DNA of 64,000 bases, from contig NC_133494.1 in assembly GCF_025370935.1 (NCBI RefSeq), positions 8,609,952 through 8,673,951 of the forward strand, in the 5' to 3' direction. How positions within the stretch are numbered: the stretch's first letter is position 1; each line of letters begins with the position of its first letter. The stretch comes from Choristoneura fumiferana. Its lineage: Eukaryota > Arthropoda > Insecta > Lepidoptera > Tortricidae. Positions 25,101 to 35,357 of this stretch are shown here, in pieces. Under the pieces are notes generated by a model. It saw only the letters and a program-made list of their open reading frames with translations. It did no database searches and was not told where the DNA came from. The position numbers and the translations under genes were made by a program.

Positions 25101-26712
25101 TGAAACTCTTGGAAAACTAATCTACGGCAAGATTGAGAAGCGTGATATGAGTACTACGACTACTACCGAAACTGAGGCTTACCGTTACCTGCTCATCATC
25201 ATGAAAGCAGTCCTTGGACTCAACACTCTGGATTCCGACAAGTAAGTTTACCTTGAATTTACTAGTTGATACTTTAACGAAATAAAAAATGTGAAATTCA
25301 ATACTTTATGAAGCCGTGGTGGCGGCGTAGTGGTTTGACCTATCGCCTCTCAAGCAGAGGGTCGTGGGTTCAAATCCCGGCTCGCACCTCTGAGTTTTTC
25401 GAAATTCATGTGCGGAATTACATTTGATTTTTACCACGAGCTTTGCGGTGAAGGAAAACATCGTGAGAAAACCTGCACAAACCTGCGAAGCAATTCAACG
25501 GTGCGTGTGAAGTTCCCAATCCGCACTGGGCCCGCGTGGGAACTTATGGCCCAAGCCCTCTTGTTCTGAGAGGAGGCCTCTGCCCTGCAGTGGGATGTAT
25601 ATAGGCTGGAATGATGATGATGATCAATACTTTATGATTCTGATTTTCATTGTTGCTGATGCAATTTTTTTGTTTACAGATATTTCGTTGTGCCTCATGT
25701 ATTGGACAACTACCAGACTGCTCTCCGCGACCCAGTATTCTACATGCTCCAGAAACGCCTTGTCAACTTAGTAGCCCTGTTCAAGAAGCGTCTGCCGTGC
25801 TACACGAAGGAGGAACTTCTGTTCCCCGGTGTTAAAATTGACAACGTTGTTGTAGACAAACTTGTCACCTACTTTGATGATTACTTGATGGACATGACCA
25901 ACGCTGTCATCTTAAATGAGGAAGAAATCAAGAAGACCAAGTCTGACATGACGTTCCTGGTTCGCAAGCGTCGCCTGAATCACCAGCCTTTCAAAGTAAC
26001 GCTTGATGTTATTTCTGATAAAGCAGTCGACTGCGTTATTAGGATCTTTTTGGGACCTAAGGAAGACCACTTAAACAGACTGATTGACATCAACCATAAC
26101 CGTCTGAACTTTGTCGAACTTGATTCTTTCTTACACAAACTGAAAAGTGGAAAGAATACCATCGTCAGAACTTCAACTGACATGCACAACTTGGTCCGTG
26201 ACCGTATCATGACCCGCGACTTGTGGAAGAAGGTGGACACGATTACTGATATTCGTGATTTGTTCATTAAGGACCTGAGGAATTATATGACTGGTTTCCC
26301 GACGAGACTGCTATTGCCTAGGGGTAAAGTGGGAGGTATGAAGATGATGATTTATTGTATTGTTACCCCCTTGAGACTAGTTGAGAACATTGACATGAAT
26401 CTGTTGGACACCAACCGCAAAGACCTCACAATGGACTTCAGGTCAACCACTTTGCTCGACAAAATGCCTCTTGGCTTCCCCTTAGATCGTCATATTGACG
26501 TGACTAAGTTCTTCACGCCCAACATGAAATTCGTTGACGTTACGATCTTCCACAAAAAAATGGTCTGTGATATGAAGACCCGCTGGAACAAGTACGTTCT
26601 GAAGCACTACGATATGGTTGACTGGACTGAGAAGTACGATATGGATATGCCCCTTGGCGACACCGACATCAACACCAGCGTTCATCGCGATGTAAACCTA
26701 GTCGATCTGTAG
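21248..26712 (+). CDS. Hexamerin A (methionine-enriched storage protein), complete, 5 exons
   Basis: Secreted insect storage protein of the hemocyanin superfamily, expected to be made in larval fat body, assembled as a hexamer in haemolymph and used as an amino-acid reserve. Exons: 21248-21326, 23881-24014, 24102-24935, 25060-25241, 25680-26712; phases 1, 0, 0, 2; 753 aa, a normal hexamerin length. Residues 1-17 form a signal peptide ending MATA before RPEVDD. Hemocyanin N, M and C domains follow in order. The M-domain motif EDIDLNTYYFYFHADYPFW (about residues 228-246) sits where hemocyanins carry copper-ligand histidines; these are mostly Tyr/Phe here, so no oxygen binding is expected. I count about 35 Met (near 4.6%) and many Lys/Arg, which suggests the basic juvenile-hormone-suppressible or Met-rich class rather than arylphorin; that class call is inference. 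The start is the first ATG about 30 nt after the predicted cap site. Intron 4 holds a full SINE; intron 1 holds several repeats. Confidence 0.95.
21590..22278 (+). repeat. Family E repeat, copy 2, in intron 1 of hexamerin A
   Basis: Starts AAAAACCGGCCAAGAGCGTG and ends GGCTCCGGATCCCTAAAAA. Collinear with 14381-15042 throughout, including a (GACA)n run near 22165. Confidence 0.75.
22403..22552 (+). mobile_element. 5'-truncated RTE-like LINE 3' end with perfect TSD
   Basis: Ends with the GTTCAACAGTGGACGTCCTG and GCTGATGAT tail typical of this LINE. It is flanked by the identical 12-bp ACTGTTAGTTTA at 22391-22402 and 22553-22564. Only 150 bp was inserted. Confidence 0.75.
22623..22883 (+). mobile_element. 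Second RTE-like LINE 3' end
   Basis: Carries CCGGTGGATGCAAGTGGCGA and TTGTTCAGCAGTGGAAGTC, the same 3' region as 22403-22552 but extending further upstream. Reads as the decayed C-terminus of an endonuclease/reverse transcriptase ORF. Confidence 0.6.
22910..23520. other. Unrecognised GC-richer block in intron 1 of hexamerin A
   Basis: About 600 bp that is clearly less AT-rich than its surroundings, with overlapping open frames on both strands (22934-23236 plus, 23132-23371 minus). The translations do not match any family I know. The rest of the intron holds only a Helitron-like CTAG end at about 23728-23760. Confidence 0.4.
25312..25623 (+). mobile_element. SINE family 1, full-length, in intron 4 of hexamerin A
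   Basis: Head has GTGGTGGCGGCGTAGTGG (A-box region) and GGGTTCAAATCCCGG (B-box region); the body ends CTGCAGTGGGATGTATATAG then an ATGATG tail. It is flanked by an identical 14-bp TCAATACTTTATGA at 25298-25311 and 25624-25637. Length 312 bp. Confidence 0.85.
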
Positions 26713-26899
26713 AGATTTTAGTTGGAAGATAAGGTAAACGTCCGAGTGCCCGACACATTAATACTTGCTAATGACATAAAATTAAAGATACCAACTATTG
26801 GGACAGTGACGACCACTCGTACGTTTATCTTAGTGTTAATGAAAGACAGCATAATTTAATGACACGATGACAAAAGCAAATGAAAATACTTGACTAAAA

Positions 26900-26905
26900 A
26901 ATAAA
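26900..26905 (+). terminator. Poly(A) signal of hexamerin A
   Basis: Canonical AATAAA 188 nt after the TAG stop at 26710-26712, implying a 3' UTR of roughly 200 nt. Confidence 0.7.
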
Positions 26906-27096
26906 TTGCAATCTTTATAAAAGTTTCTTTTTATTCACCCAGACACCATCGTTTTAGAAAGTTATATAATTTTGTAGTTAGATGAGTAACTTACTATTTT
27001 AAAATTAACGTGATCAAGTTTGGCATTGTTTTAAATAAAGCTGAATGTAATCAAATCTACAGGATGCTGAGATACTTAAAATTATAATTACTCTTA
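26906..27096. other. 3' flank of hexamerin A
   Basis: Short AT-rich spacer between the poly(A) signal and the MITE at 27097. Nothing recognised. Confidence 0.4.
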
Positions 27097-27237
27097 GGGG
27101 CTGTTCCGCCATCCATTGATTAGCGTTAACCGACGGTTAAATGTGATGCCATCTCCGTCTATTCGAACAAAACAAATAGAGACGGCATCACACCTAACCG
27201 CCAGTTAACACTAATCAATGGATGGTGAAACAGCTCC
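27097..27237. mobile_element. Palindromic MITE with TTA target duplication
   Basis: Terminal inverted repeats of about 62 bp nearly meet in the middle: the left end GGGGCTGTTCCGCCATCCAT pairs with the right end ATGGATGGTGAAACAGCTCC. TTA flanks both sides (27094-27096, 27238-27240), as for PIF/Harbinger-type elements. Confidence 0.8.
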
Positions 27238-27374
27238 TTAATGAACTAAAATAATTTCTTTGCTCACCCTCACCCGCGACCTTTATGATAGCTAAGTTTA
27301 AGCAAAATATGCGTGTTCATGCAGTTACTGTAAGAACAGACACAAATCACACAAACCCATCTATCACCAGTACT

Positions 27375-27409
27375 GACACGTTTCGAACTCAACCAGAGCT
27401 CATCTTCAG
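27375..27409 (-). ncRNA. Hammerhead-ribozyme-like core in Penelope arm (left)
   Basis: Same ordered core as 28245-28279, read on the minus strand: CTGAAGA, hairpin GAGCTC/GAGTTC, GAAAC, loop GT, GTC. A 4-bp stem I (UGCU with AGUA) can form. Activity cannot be judged by eye. Confidence 0.4.
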
Positions 27410-27558
27410 AGCAAAACAACCGTACACCATGCTATCAGAAGTTAGACTAACAAACCACAACAATCGTTTTAATTAGTCCCTGTAACTCCCTTAGTACCCA
27501 CCTATATTTTTGTCTTTTACCTAGATTTTTTATTTATTTACTGTCAAGGCGTGTTTTA

Positions 27559-28017
27559 TTAACTGCTATTGTTGAAATTACACCCAAGCCGTAGCAAGGG
27601 AGATGATACTAAATTTACCTGCTCATTAATAATAGACCCCATACCCTTGCCGCAATAATGTAACACTTCATACGAATCTGAGTCCGATAAAGAATGATTT
27701 GATTCTAACAGATGTTTGGCAACATTCGATCTATCAGGATGCTCATTCCCTTGCTGAAACATGCTCAAATCTAGCATTATAAAACTGTGACCTGTCTGAC
27801 CTACATATACTTTACTGCAGTCATTACAAGCGAGCTTGTATACAACCGATCTAGTTCCTTCATCCAACTTATCTTTGTGGTTACAAAGTCTAGAGTACAA
27901 AGAGTTGTTAGTCTTAAAGGCAACATTAACATTGTTCGATTTTAAAATACCATAAATCCTATCAGACAAACGACCAACGTATGAAATGCTACACCTATTA
28001 AGAAGTAATTTTAGCAA
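27559..28017 (-). pseudogene. GIY-YIG endonuclease end of a Penelope-like ORF, degraded
   Basis: 152 codons. Residues about 57-77 read SVVYKLACNDCSKVYVGQTG, with VYKL and YVG in place of GIY and YIG, and SNVAKHLLESNHS follows. The stretch between (GHSFIMLDLSMFQQ) lacks the Arg-containing helix expected after GQTG, so a frameshift or decay is likely. Only the C-terminal end of the parent ORF is left. Confidence 0.75.
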
Positions 28018-28244
28018 TAACAGTTAATAAAACACGCTTTGACAGTAAATAAATAAAGAGTCAAGGTAGTTTTTATATGACGATTAAAATTTATTAAATT
28101 TATTAATACCCACGTAGTTTTGTTTTGTCTGAGAAAAAATATAGGTGGGTAGGTACTTAGGGAATTACAGTGACAAATTAAAACGGTTGTTGTGGTTTGT
28201 TTGTTAGTCTAACATCTGGTAGCATGGTGTACGGTTGTGTTGCT

Positions 28245-28279
28245 CTGAAGATGAGCTCTGGTTGAGTTCGAAACTCGTC
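28245..28279 (+). ncRNA. Hammerhead-ribozyme-like core in Penelope arm (right)
   Basis: CTGAAGA (fits CUGANGA), a 6-bp hairpin GAGCTC/GAGTTC with TGGTT loop, then GAAAC, a 2-nt loop and the cleavage triplet GTC. One extra T between CTGAAGA and the hairpin departs from consensus. Stem I is weak. An inverted copy is at 27375-27409. Confidence 0.4.
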
Positions 28280-28419
28280 AGTTTAGTGTTGTGGTGATAG
28301 ATGAGTTTGTCTGATTTGTATGTGTTCTTACAGTGTGGAGGTGGAGGAACTGCATGAACACGCATTTTTTGCCTAAACTTAGCTATCACAAGGTGAGCAA
28401 AGATTTTTTTTTAGTTCAT

Positions 28420-28816
28420 TGATATGGACCTCCGCATAGTAACACCTGATTCAATAAATTTTAACACCTGATTCAATAAATTATAATTACTCATGTAAGT
28501 AATAGCATGTAAATGAATAATCAAAAAATCAATTCTGGTTATATGTTCTTTGCCTCACTTAAGTTGCAAAATTGGTTCAAAACTTTGCTATTCTGTTCGT
28601 TATTTAGTATTTTATTGTAGGGTAGCGTGTAGCAAACTTGTTGCTCCCGCAAAAATTTCGTTCTTTCACAGGATAAACAAGTACCTAGCCTATGTTGGTA
28701 AGAAATATTTTAGTTTTTCATTAGTAAAAGGATTTTTCAAAGTAGTTTAAACGGCGGAAAGAGTAATGAGTGTGTGTACCGAATTCCAACTTAATCGGTT
28801 TACTAATTTCTGATAT
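28420..28816. other. Intergenic spacer with a short tandem duplication
   Basis: ACACCTGATTCAATAAATT occurs twice in tandem at about 28442-28484. No gene seen. Confidence 0.45.
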
Positions 28817-29920
28817 TTTTAACAGACTTTAAAAAAGGAGAAGGTTATCAATCTGTTGTATTTTTAACCGACTTCAAAAAAGGAGGTTATCAATTCGGTT
28901 GTATGTTTTTTTATGTTTGTTACCTCAGAACCAATTTGTTTTTTTTTTGTATTCGTCTAGAAATGTCTTCAATTAGGTTCCATAAGCACCAAATAAGGAT
29001 CTGGTGATTGGATCTAAAGGAAATCGAGGGAACTCTTCAATGTTGTAGATACACCTATAGTAAATTTGATATCATCATCATCATCTCAGCCTATATACGT
29101 CCCACTGCTGGGCACAGGCCTCCTCTCAGAACAAGAGGGCTTGGGCCATAGTTCCCACGCGGGCCCAGTGCGGATTGGGAACTTCACACGCACCATTGAA
29201 TTGCTTCGCAGGTTTGTGCAGGTTTCCTCACGATGTTTTCCTTCACCGCAAAGCTCGTGGTGAATTTCAAATGTAACTCCGCACATGAATTTCGAAAAAC
29301 TCAGAGGTGCGAGCCGGGGTTTGAACCCACGACCCTCTGCTTGAGAGGCGATAGGTCAAACCACTAGGCCACCACGGCTTCAAACTACTAGGCCACCACG
29401 GCTATTTAAGCTAAATTTGATATATTTTGTAGTAACTCGTGCATTTGCACTTATAATCATCATTTGGTGAAGTGGAACTGATGATGAAGACCACAGTTGA
29501 CCATCGGAGTTACTACTCAATAACAAGTATTTCACGGATTAAATTTTAATTACTTTAACTTAGTTGCTAAGCAATTTATGCTCCTCGTAATGCATATGGT
29601 AAAACGGGTGGTGAAGCACTAGGACTCCTCAATAATGAAAGTCTCTGCATCGGAAAAAGCAATCTTTCGCAAAAGATGACGAGCAGTTGATATTAAACTA
29701 TTAAATTTTAGATTATTTAAACTAAAAAGCGTGAAAAAAAAATTATAACCAAAAATTGAACCGACTACAAAAAACCGGAGTGATTGAAGCCCAACATATA
29801 GTGCGTAGGTAAGGTAGATGACTATAGGTCCACTCCTGCTGGCTCGTGCTGAGGCACCGACCAACTTCAGACTGGTAGAAAATTATTTTCATGGTTTTTT
29901 TGTAGTCGGTTCAATTTTTT
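28817..29920 (+). repeat. Family D repeat, copy 2, interrupted by a SINE
   Basis: Starts with the ACCGACTTCAAAAAAGGAGG block (also partly duplicated just upstream) and ends TTTTTGTAGTCGGTTCAATT. SINE family 1 interrupts it at 29073-29411. Confidence 0.65.
29073..29411 (-). mobile_element. SINE family 1 nested in family D
   Basis: Minus-strand copy: ATC-rich tail at 29073, tRNA-like head near 29310-29395 with a short duplicated GGCCACCACGGCT. Flanked by the identical TAAATTTGATAT at 29061-29072 and 29412-29423. Confidence 0.8.
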
Positions 29921-30427
29921 TTAATGTTTTTTACCTACCTCAGATCTTCGTCATTTATGAACCGATTTTTTTTTTTTTTGCGATCGTATAGGAATGCCTT
30001 CAATTAGCTCCTATAAGCACCAAATCAGGATCTGATGATTCAGGAGCCTAACGAAATCGAAGGAACTTTTCAAATACTGTAGGAACAACTATGGTAAATT
30101 GGATATATTTAGTAGTAACTCGTGAATTTGCTCTTGAAAATCATCATTCGGTACAGTGGAACTGATGATGAAGACCGCAGTTGACCATTGGAGTTACTAC
30201 TCAAGAACAACAAGTATATCACGGGTTGAATTTCAGTTATTTTAACACAGTTGCTAAGCATTTTATGCTCCTCGTAATGTATATGGTGAAATGGAATGAG
30301 TGGTGAAGCACCAGAACTTTTCTATAATGAATGTCTCTGCATCTGAAAAACCAATCTCCCGTAAAAGGTGACGAGCAGTTGACATTAAACTATTGTATCT
30401 TAAATGATTTACACTAAAAAGCGTGAA

Positions 30428-30688
30428 GCAAGCAAGTTGAGGTGGCAGTGGGCTGGTCATATCTGTCGTAGAACCAACAATGGCTGGAGTAAACAAGTTC
30501 TTGAGTGGAGACCGCGTCTTGGCGAACGTAGTGTAGGACACCCTCCGGCAGGTGGAGTGACGATCTGCGAAAGGCTGCTCTGATAGAAGCTGGATGCGTA
30601 AAGCCGAGGACAGGGTGCAATGGCGCTCTTTGGGGGAGGCCTATGTCCAACAGTGGACTGCTATAGGCTGATGATGATGATGATGATG
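30428..30688 (+). mobile_element. 5'-truncated RTE-like LINE 3' end nested in family D
   Basis: Contains GGTGGCAGTGGGCTGGTCAT and ends CAACAGTGGACTGCTATAGG then (ATG)n. Target duplication AAAAAGCGTGAA at 30416-30427 and 30689-30700. The empty site is visible in copy 2 at about 29724-29735. Confidence 0.8.
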
Positions 30689-30722
30689 AAAAAGCGTGAA
30701 AAAAAAATTTAACCGAGAGCAA

Positions 30723-30900
30723 AAAACCATGAAAATAATTTTCTATCAGTCTGAAGTCGGTGCCTCAGCATAGCACGAGCCAGCAGGAGTGATTGAAGCC
30801 CAGTATATAGGGCGTAGGTTAACGACTATAGGTCTACTCCTGCTGGCTCGTGCTGTGGCACCGACTTCAGAGTGGTAGAAAATTTTTTTCATGGTTTTTG
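30723..30900. repeat. Palindromic module at the end of family D
   Basis: Arms of about 75 bp. The inner stem is GCACGAGCCAGCAGGAGT facing ACTCCTGCTGGCTCGTGC, then GAAGTCGGTGCC/GGCACCGACTTC, and AAAACCATG/CATGGTTTT outermost. Also seen at 20197-20345 and, decayed, at 29771-29912. Confidence 0.7.
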
Positions 30901-31307
30901 TAGTTGGTTAAATTTTTGTTATAATTTTTATGACAGACGTCAGACTAGTTCAGACAGATAGACACTCATTCTGTGTATAATGGGTTCCACTTTTCAATTT
31001 GAGGTACAGGACCCTCCAAGAAACTAAGGATCCAGTAAACTGTACTAAGTCTGTAACGCATAACTTAACGACTTTTCCAGTACGTAAATATTTCCCTCCA
31101 TAGAGTCATCCCTTATGTGCGTTACAGCGGAAGTGCTCCACTAACATTTGGGAGATGACACTATCTAGTACATTTTCCCTCAGGATTTTAATAAAGCCAG
31201 AAAATGCTTCATGGAGAATTCGTATTCGCATTTATTGAGTAGGCGCGATATTACGTATGTGATTTTCCCACTAACGTCTATAAGCCAAAGGCTACTGAAA
31301 CACAGGG

Positions 31308-31758
31308 AAGCTTAAAGTTCCATCTTACGGACTGGCTAAAACTAAAAATTCGTTTCTGGGAAATTGCATACGTTTTTATAATAAAATTCCAAAAAATATT
31401 ACAAATGAAACGGATACAAAATTCAGATCTATTGTCAAGAAGACATTAATATCTAAGGCGTATTATAAAGTTAATGATTATATCATGGACAGGGATATTT
31501 GGAAGTAATTTCGATCTGCATTAGCGATCCCTTCAAATAGTGAACCTACTGTGGTAAAAATAAAGTTGTGTTAAATATTTGTGATGTATATATCATTTAA
31601 TAATATAGTAAATCTGTTTAAAAAAATATTCCTCGTTAAATTTCTTGCCGGATTCTTCTCAACAGAGGTTTTTCCGAACCGGTAGTAGATTTTTTTGACA
31701 TTTATAAGTGCTTGTTATAACCTAAATTGAATAAAGGTATTTTGACTTTGACTTTGAC
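31308..31758 (+). mobile_element. Jockey/CR1-type LINE, C-terminus of ORF2 and 3' UTR
   Basis: The frame from 31308 reads KLKVPSYGLAKTKNSFLGNC, then IRFYNKIPKN, and stops at 31506-31508 after DRDIWK. The 3' UTR ends in a TTTGACTTTGAC tail after TTGAATAAAGGTATTTTG. Such C-termini are common in lepidopteran non-LTR elements. 5'-truncated; a minus-strand sister lies at 54893-55015. Confidence 0.65.
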
Positions 31759-33316
31759 TATTCTGAGCCGCCATATTGTAATGAACGCAATAGCGCATTG
31801 CCTTCAAGTACCTGGTTCAATGGTTTTCAATCGGTTGGGTGAATTAATTGTCGAGGGTTTTTTTAAATGGAGTCAGTTATTTTATTCAAGATATAATCTA
31901 TTTAGATCACCTCAGAAAGGCAAAATTGTGTTGAATAACAATGTTTTACCAACTAATTAGATATATAAGAATTGCTCGTAAACAGTCCACCTTCGATTAG
32001 TCTATAAATAATCAAAGCAGTTCACCATGTTTTTTTCTATTTCCCATAAAAGAGCCTTTTATACGGGAGACAACTTATAATTAGTCTTTTGACTTAGAAG
32101 TACCCGGACCGGAGTCCATCCTTTCATACAAAAATGGACGAAAAACAACGGAAAACGTAACAATGAACGACTTAATATAATAAAAACATAACAACAATTA
32201 TGATTGGTTATTTGGAGTCTTTTAACAACAATGTCGACAATAAAAAAAATAACAGAACAAGAATCACTGGAAAACGATTACGAAAACGTCCCGCGACAAG
32301 CGGCCCGCACTTTAAAAACCCGGGTATAATAGAATAATACCAGGACAATAAATAAATTGATTATGCATACGAAAACAGTATTCTCTTTGTAAATTAATAT
32401 GTCAAAGTGTAAATGACAAAATACAGATTTTTGATTATGAAATACAATTTTTTAATGGATGCAATGCATGAATTCTGCAAATGTTTTTCGATACCGGAAA
32501 CACCTTTGTTAACATTTTCTTTTGGATTAAAAATCCGTGTTCAGTCGGTAGCGGTGATGTGGGGTATATTTCAGTAAGTCACTCAGTAACTTTACCGTTT
32601 ATAGAAATAGATAAGTGCAATTCCTTTTGTTGAAAATTGATCTAGTGAAAAACGATGAAATATTGCACAAAATTTTGCCTTACAACTTGATCAAAACAAT
32701 TTTTATCCCACCAATAAATTGCATTAAAAGCAATAAGATAAATAAAAAAAAGGAAAAAATTAATACACAAAACAAACATAGTAACAGTAGGTATATTTTT
32801 ATTGTTTTAATCATTGACATATTTTGTCCTGTTGTTGTGGACAATTTTTTTATTTTAAGTATATTAAATTTTATCGCATTGACATTTTAATTATTTTTTA
32901 TTACCTATTTATTTAATCGATCATTCCAATTTCTTAAATGTGACATAGTAATTAATTGTACCTAATTTTAACTTTTTGTCCATGTTTTACCCTTGATAAA
33001 TGTTATTATTATTTTTAAATTTAATTCTAATTTTATTTTTGGCTTACATTATATTCAAATTTACCACTATCATTATACCTACATATTATTATTTTTAGTA
33101 TACAATTTGATGATCCTTTTGTGATTTTTTTATAATTACCTGACATGTATCTATAATATATTTTTTCATGGAATATAAATTGTATTTAAACAAACTAGTA
33201 TCCTAAAAATAACATAACTATAATACATAACTATTAGGTAATAAATAAATCGAATCTAAACTAATCTAATCATGCATATAGACTGCTGAAACCATTTATT
33301 TATTATTATTACGGTG
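31759..33316. other. Very AT-rich intergenic DNA, nothing recognised
   Basis: Long A/T runs and low-complexity frames only. No exon or repeat that I can name. Confidence 0.4.
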
Positions 33317-33626
33317 ACCTGTCGTTTCGCCGATTTTCGTGTCGCATACAACTATTGGCAGATTTTTCTTTTGGCCGAGCAACGTTTGGTATAATTTCGT
33401 TACGCCTATTATTCGTTTCGCCAAGAAGTCGGTAGGAAGAATAGCGATAAGCAGATTTACATTTAGTACATTGTTTGTTTCGTTATTATTTCAGTTAAGC
33501 GAACAACTGTTCGTCGAAACACGATAAGCAGAGTTATCACATGGCATTCATATTGTTAGGTAGATTCAATTTTCAGTCGATTTTTGTTTCGTAATATGCG
33601 TAGATAAAATCGGCCAAACGACAGGT
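33317..33626. mobile_element. TIR element with CGTTTCGCC-type internal motifs
   Basis: The ends ACCTGTCGTTTCGCCGATTT and AAATCGGCCAAACGACAGGT are inverted repeats. Inside, variants of TTCGTTTCGCC recur. Related motifs (GTCGGCGAA) continue at 34140-34320. Confidence 0.55.
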
Positions 33627-33659
33627 AGGATTTTACTGTGTTGACTGTGTTACTGTTAT

Positions 33660-33800
33660 CAAAATGTAGTTAGGTGCGATGACGAGCGTTAGCGGGGAGG
33701 AGTGTTAGGTAGAATTGCGATCAACAACGCACGAGCCGAGCGAGCGAAGCGAGCGTGCCGCGGTAGCTGCCGGCGCAGTGTCAGAACCGAACTGCTAGCA
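33660..33800. repeat. GC-rich repeat segment shared with 51634-51695
   Basis: CGAGCCGAGCGAGCGAAGCG and GTGCCGCGGTAGCTGCCGG lie here; the reverse complement of 51634-51695 reads the same with a few changes. Family unknown. Confidence 0.5.
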
Positions 33801-35357
33801 TCGCGACTTGGTTTGTTTAGACTCCAATATAAAATAAATACAAATGATGGTCAAACATACGTTTATTACTTGCGTTATACGTTTAAAACTTGTGAGGCTA
33901 CATAAGAAAATCATAAAGAATGCGCGGTCAGCACGGCGTGTAAAAATGCCAATGAGGCCATAGTGTAATCAACACTAATTCGCGGTATTGAATGCCAGTC
34001 CCCATGCGAAACGAAAAGATACGAAAAGTTGATATGCGCACTGAATAATAGTTCCACCGTTACAAAAGCGAATGGTTGTTTGACCAAACGTGCAGAATGT
34101 GTAGTGATTAATAGGCTAAACGAATTACTGTGAATAGTTATTCGGCTTACTGACTCTTATGCCAAGTAAATAGTCTGCTAAAGGTAGAGTTATACGATAC
34201 GTTAGTCGGCGAAAAAATACATCTGCGTACAAATTCATCGGCGTTCCGTTACTCGACGAAACGTTGTCTGCGAATCAATAATCTGCCTAAAAATAGTCGG
34301 CGAATCATTAGGTAACCTATTATTATTACTCTTCCTTTGGCTTTGCAAATAAATAACAGTACAGAATACTTTTGATAACAGCGCCATCTAACGTGTAGTA
34401 GCATTACTGCGATACAAACAGCAGTACAAGAAGGAGACTGAACCTGAACAGCGCTGTATAGCGTTCGTTACCTTACAACCTTCAACACGCTTTGAATAAA
34501 CGCGACTACTTCTCACTAGATTGCGCTATGATTGAATGAATGATCAAAATTAAGTGTTTCTTTAATAATTCTAGCGCCTCCCATAGAAAGGCTTCAAAGT
34601 TAAGCAGGGAAAGGACACAGATTGATACGAAATCCACAAATTTATTTTTGAAAATTCGTTTAATGTGGGTATGCAATGAGGTTATAGACGAGTTATTACA
34701 TTTGCGACCCGATTTAGTGTTGAGGAGGGTGGCTATCGTTTGTCTTTTTAGAAGAAAGAAGATAAGTTTTATATTTTTTATTGGGTGACGGGATGCTTCT
34801 CTATTTCGTAAAATTTAATTTAAATCGATTTATGAACTTAATCATGACAGGAATGTATTTATTTTCTTTCACTACATAAGGTCAAATACACCCTATACGT
34901 CCTATACCGTCCTACGTACTATGGCAGTGGACTGCTGTAGGCTGATGATGATAGAACGTCAATACAGCACTGGCATATTCTTTAATTGAAATGTACCTAT
35001 ACTATAGGTAGTTAAAATGAGAAAAAAATATTTCATGTCAGTAGATTGAAATAAAATAATTTTTACTATTTTGTATTTATTGTTTTGTATTAGTGTGTAG
35101 GTATTTGTATGTAAAGGATTAGTGTGTAGGTGTTAATTTATTTTTGATGTAGGTATTGTTACGGTAAAATTAAAAACTTCGGTCTTTTTCTTTCCATTGT
35201 AGTGTCTACTCTTGTTTCTGTTGTCCTTTCAATCGTTCAAAGGTTAACTGGAAGAAGAAAGGTTAAGGAAGGGAAGGGAAAAAAAATAAGGGAAGGAAGG
35301 TTAAGTTCACCTTTGTACATATCTTTCTCTTTTTAACTGTAATTTACATGTTTTATG
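33801..35357. other. Intergenic DNA with repeat scraps
   Basis: Contains GTCGGCGAA-type motifs at 34140-34320, a GCGCCATCTAACG block at 34381 and a LINE tail GCAGTGGACTGCTGTAGGCT at about 34925. A LINE-like 3' UTR (GGTTAAGTTCACCTTTGTAC) lies at 35300-35320. No gene. Confidence 0.4.

Larger units (their letters stand above)
27241..28419 (-). mobile_element. Penelope-like element remnant with inverted arms
   Basis: Arms at 27241-27571 and 28015-28419 are inverted copies of each other (the right arm has about 80 extra bp). Between them lies a minus-strand GIY-YIG-type ORF. Penelope-like elements are known for GIY-YIG endonucleases and for terminal repeats found direct or inverted. The reverse transcriptase region is missing. 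Confidence 0.75.
29935..30925 (+). repeat. Family D repeat, copy 3, interrupted by a LINE fragment
   Basis: Collinear with copies 1 and 2 from GAACCGATTTTTTT through GACGAGCAGTTGACATTAAA. It is split by the insertion at 30428-30688 and ends in the palindromic module at 30723-30900. Confidence 0.65.

Noticed and set aside
25312..25390. tRNA gene in a hexamerin intron
   Set aside because: Same head recurs at 29073, 35814 and 42047 with one common body and target duplications; the anticodon arm is imperfect.
21248..26712. Hemocyanin or prophenoloxidase instead of hexamerin
   Set aside because: The copper-ligand histidine pattern is not present in the M domain, and prophenoloxidases lack a signal peptide.
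27559..28017. Integrated virus or retrovirus fragment
   Set aside because: The GIY-YIG motif and inverted arms fit a Penelope-like retroelement; no viral protein signature was seen.
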